The position numbers and the translations under genes are program-made. A stretch of DNA of 64,000 nt from Aselliscus stoliczkanus (Eukaryota; Chordata; Mammalia; Chiroptera; Hipposideridae), in the NCBI GenBank assembly GCA_033961575.1, contig CM066731.1, forward strand, positions 61,781,501-61,845,500, read 5' to 3'. Below, in pieces: positions 61,100 to 64,000 of the stretch; within the stretch, counting starts at the first letter, position 1, and every line of letters begins with the position of its first letter. The notes below the pieces were generated by a model. That model was not told the origin of the DNA. It did not search any database and saw only the letters and a program-made list of their open reading frames with translations.

Positions 61100-62490
61100 C
61101 CCGTCATCCTCTCTGGCTATGACACCTTCCCTCCATGTGGACCAGTCCCATCAGCACACAGGTGTAGTGGGAAACCCCCAGCTATGGCCGATGCTTTGCT
61201 CTCTCTTACAGCGAAGTCACTGACGACATTGTTTACACTTCCTGCCCCTCCTTCTCCTCCATTCCCTTTGAAACTAACCCCACTCAGGCTTCTATCAAAG
61301 CTGCTCTTGACCTTTACATTGCCAAATCCAGAGCATGTATCTCAGTATGTATTTTACTTCATCCATCAGCAGCATTCCTTTGGCATCCAGGACACAATTC
61401 TCTTTCTTCTTTTAATGCACTGGCCTCTCCATCTCAGTCTCCTTTGCTGCTTCATCTCATTTTGCTGCCTTTCAACATTTGTATTTTAATTATATATCAA
61501 CAAAGCTGTTTTAAAACCAAGAGTAGAACACTCCAGGTCTTGCTCCCCAGACCTATTAAGATGCTCTGGAATCTCCATTCATTCTTAGATGATGTCATCC
61601 CTCCTCTTGGCTTTGAATAAAATATCACTATGCTGAGACTTCCAAATTTGTCTTCAGGTTGGACCTCTCGCCCCTGAACTCAAGAATTGTGTATTCAACT
61701 GCTATGAGGCATCTCTAAGAAGCATTGCAAAGTGAACATGTCTGGCCCAAATCAATTCTTCCCCAGGCTTACTAATGGCAATTCCATTCTTCCTGATGTG
61801 TGAACTAAACATTGTGGGAACATACTGAACTCCTTTTTTACACCAGAAAATTCTGTTGGCTCTACCTTTGTGACAGCCAGAATCCAACTACTTTTCACCA
61901 CCTTCATTTCCCATGCAAGCCACCATCATCTCTCATCTCATTTATTGCAAGAGCCTTCTAACTGAAGACATACAATGTTAATAATGGCCCTATAATCTAC
62001 TTTCCACAGAGCTGCCTGGATATTCTTTTCAAAACATGGCATAGCTCATGTCACCATCTCTAGTGGTTTCCATATGGCTTTCCTCCAAAGGCCTTATCAT
62101 GACCTACAGGTGCCATGTAATTTGCTCTTCACTTATTCTGTTCCAGCCACCCTGGCCTTACTTTTTGTTTTGTTTCCAAGCATGCCAAGCATGAGTCTGC
62201 CTCAAGGCTTCTACACATGAAGTTCTCTTTGCTTTTGATGCTCTTCTACTAGCTGATAACATGACTCTCTTCCTCATTTTAACTCTCTGCTAGTTGTCAT
62301 CTAACCTACAGCCTTCCCTGAGCAAAACCTCACTCATCACTCTCTATTCCTCTGACCTTATTTTAGTTTTTAAAAAACACAAAAAGCTTCGTGAAGTCAG
62401 TGACTTCATTTTGTATCGTGGGCCATTAAAACAGATCCTGGCACACAAATATATGTTGAATGAATTGCTGAATGACCCAGGTGAGCCTGG
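61100..62490 (+). mobile_element. L2 LINE remnant with reverse-transcriptase-region traces
   Basis: About 1.4 kb in sense order: ACATTGCCAAATCCAGAGCA and CATCAGCAGCATTC (around the catalytic region), GAATCCAACTACTTTTCACC, AAGCCACCATCATCTCTCAT, AGAGCTGCCTGGATATTC, then the 3' end GATCCTGGCACACAAATATA and TGTTGAATGAATTGCTGAAT. Multiple frameshifts. The 153-codon frame at 61028-61489 overlaps the start but is not an intact L2 frame. Confidence -1.
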
Positions 62491-63529
62491 TATTTCTGTA
62501 CTTCATTCAATGCTATGATATGTCCTCTTAGGAAACCTGCCATGTTTTCCAGTATGGATTCTTATGGTGGAATGTTTCTTTCTTTATCCCTTTTGTTTTT
62601 GGTGTCTAGTGATTGCCCATCATATGGTAATGATCTTGAATGACTGAATGTACAGCTGGTTTTAGGCCTTACGTTTTTAATCTATGTCTTTTCATATTTT
62701 TAATGTGTCATGCACTCAATGTCCGGCAAGAGTCTTTCATCATATGATAACTAGATTTCACTGGGTCTTGGTCCATCATACTTAGCACATTACACCAGCA
62801 TTTCTCAAGTTTTTCCACTGAAATACTTCTAAAATCAGAGGATAGCAACACGTACTCCCAAGGGTCTGGCTGTGTAAACCAAAGGAGCCAACAGCAAATT
62901 AAAACATGGTTCATGTGTGTTTATGAAAAATAATGGATTTTTCTTTCTACTTTATAATGAGCCCATGGAGTGTTTATGTGTTGACATAAAATATTGTGAT
63001 ATATTTTCAATTTAATTATTTACATTTTTTTCTGAATCTTCAAAAGTAAATTAAAGATGAACCATGTTTCTCCTGTGGCTTTAAGTAGACCCTAGGCCCT
63101 GGCATCAGTTTCAATCCCTGATCTGGGACCCACTACATGATCTCTAGAGTTGACCCTCCTTGTTAGACATGCCTCTGGCAGCTATTGAACCAACCCAACT
63201 GCCTGGGAAGGCTGCTCTCTAATCATATGGTGGCTTTTGGCAGCTGATAACTTCCTGTCTGGTCCAATCCTCATCTCTAATGGAATGATGCTTCACTGTG
63301 TAATGGTTCCTGTTTTGTTCATCCTGTTCTATTTAAGCCAAGTTCAATAATGCAACTAACATCCTGAAAACTCATCTTAGATCCAGGTTTCACTACAGTG
63401 TCTCCCACCTGAGCACAAAATTTAATTCAATAATATTGAATGCTGAGTAAGACTTTAATTACCTGAATTTCTACAATATTGGAACAGTTTCAGCTTTAAC
63501 CCATGCAGGGGTTTACCAGGCCTTCATCC
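62491..63529. other. No gene seen
   Basis: Unique, AT-rich in the first half. No frame worth reporting. Confidence -1.
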
Positions 63530-63900
63530 TTGAGGAAACCCAGAGACACCCAGGAGAAGAGCTTATGAAGGAAGGGCCAGGGCATGAGTAAAGGCACGGA
63601 GGGAACGGAGAACTTCAGTGTGAGGGAGCCCGGGGAGGTGGAATCAGAAAGGTAAGAGAGGTCAGATGATGGAGGAGTGCCACATCTTACCTTCTCACCT
63701 TCTCATTTAGCCTTGAATGCCAGAGTGACAAATTTGGAATTCATTAAGCAAAAGCAATCATGCAGCTGAAGGACGGCTTTGAAAGCTTTTGATCTAGAAA
63801 GTGATATGATTCAAGCCAAGTCTTAGGTAAATTAATTTGGTGATCCTATCCAGGATACTGTGTAGTGAAGCAGGTATGACAGAGAGGCCTTGCAGGGTAA
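63530..63900 (-). mobile_element. L2 LINE fragment (antisense)
   Basis: Motifs GCCAGGGCATGAGTAAAGGC, AGAAAGTGATATGATTCAAG and GGATACTGTGTAGTGAAGCA, the reverse complement of the L2 late coding region/3' UTR. Confidence -1.
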
Positions 63901-64000
63901 AAAAGAGTGTGGGTTTGGGTGCTATTTCATGGCTGTGAGACCTCATCTATAAAGTGAGGACATGACAGAGCTCACAAGGTCATACTGATGACTAATGAGA

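Noticed and set aside
61028..61489. 153-codon plus-strand frame
   Set aside because: Starts in a MaLR LTR and continues into L2 in a phase that is not the L2 coding frame throughout.

Overview
This is a 64 kb piece of mammalian nuclear DNA with no intact protein-coding gene that I can support. Interspersed repeats of many ages, short unique stretches and microsatellites fill it. The old mammalian layer (MIR, L2, MaLR-type LTRs, MER5/MER20-type hAT elements) is mixed with L1 3' ends of the kind seen in laurasiatherian mammals. A younger tRNA-derived SINE family is also present, with A-rich tails and 12-15 bp target-site duplications. The SINE bodies end in a motif like CCCCAATAAAATCT, which I associate with the Ves family of bats. 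The best guess is a bat, perhaps a rhinolophoid; a colugo is the main alternative because its SINEs are also tRNA-derived. The species call is inference only.

Layout. 1-9 kb: mostly unique DNA with a short Ves-like SINE (2.5 kb), an antisense MaLR LTR (4.1 kb), MER5A and an L2 end. 9-18 kb: antisense L1 end, TG microsatellite, MIR, sense MaLR LTR (13 kb), a striking mariner-centred palindrome (15.3 kb), a second antisense LTR (17 kb) and a MER20-type element. 18-29 kb: a third LTR, several MIRs including one with an exact 119 bp tandem duplication (22.1 kb), and three SINEs. 29-37 kb: L1 ends, a 212 bp mariner miniature element, a SINE inside an L1 end, and an L1 with a twin-priming inversion. 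40-42.2 kb: a nested stack (L2, LTR, MER20, SINE). 45.1-48.4 kb: a decayed reverse-strand retrocopy of a cTAGE/MIA2-family gene, split by a SINE and followed by degenerate tandem repeats of its own 3' end. 50-64 kb: more L2, a TG/GA compound microsatellite, a long L1 3' end (57.5 kb), two sense MaLR LTRs, a 1.4 kb L2 remnant (61.1 kb), and repeat-free stretches that could be conserved noncoding elements.

The open reading frames of 60-175 codons look like chance frames or fall inside repeats. The longest (175 codons, reverse strand, about 47.1-47.6 kb) is a surviving open stretch of the cTAGE/MIA2 retropseudogene. There is no operon-like organisation. The biology here is a record of retrotransposition, nested insertion and local duplication.
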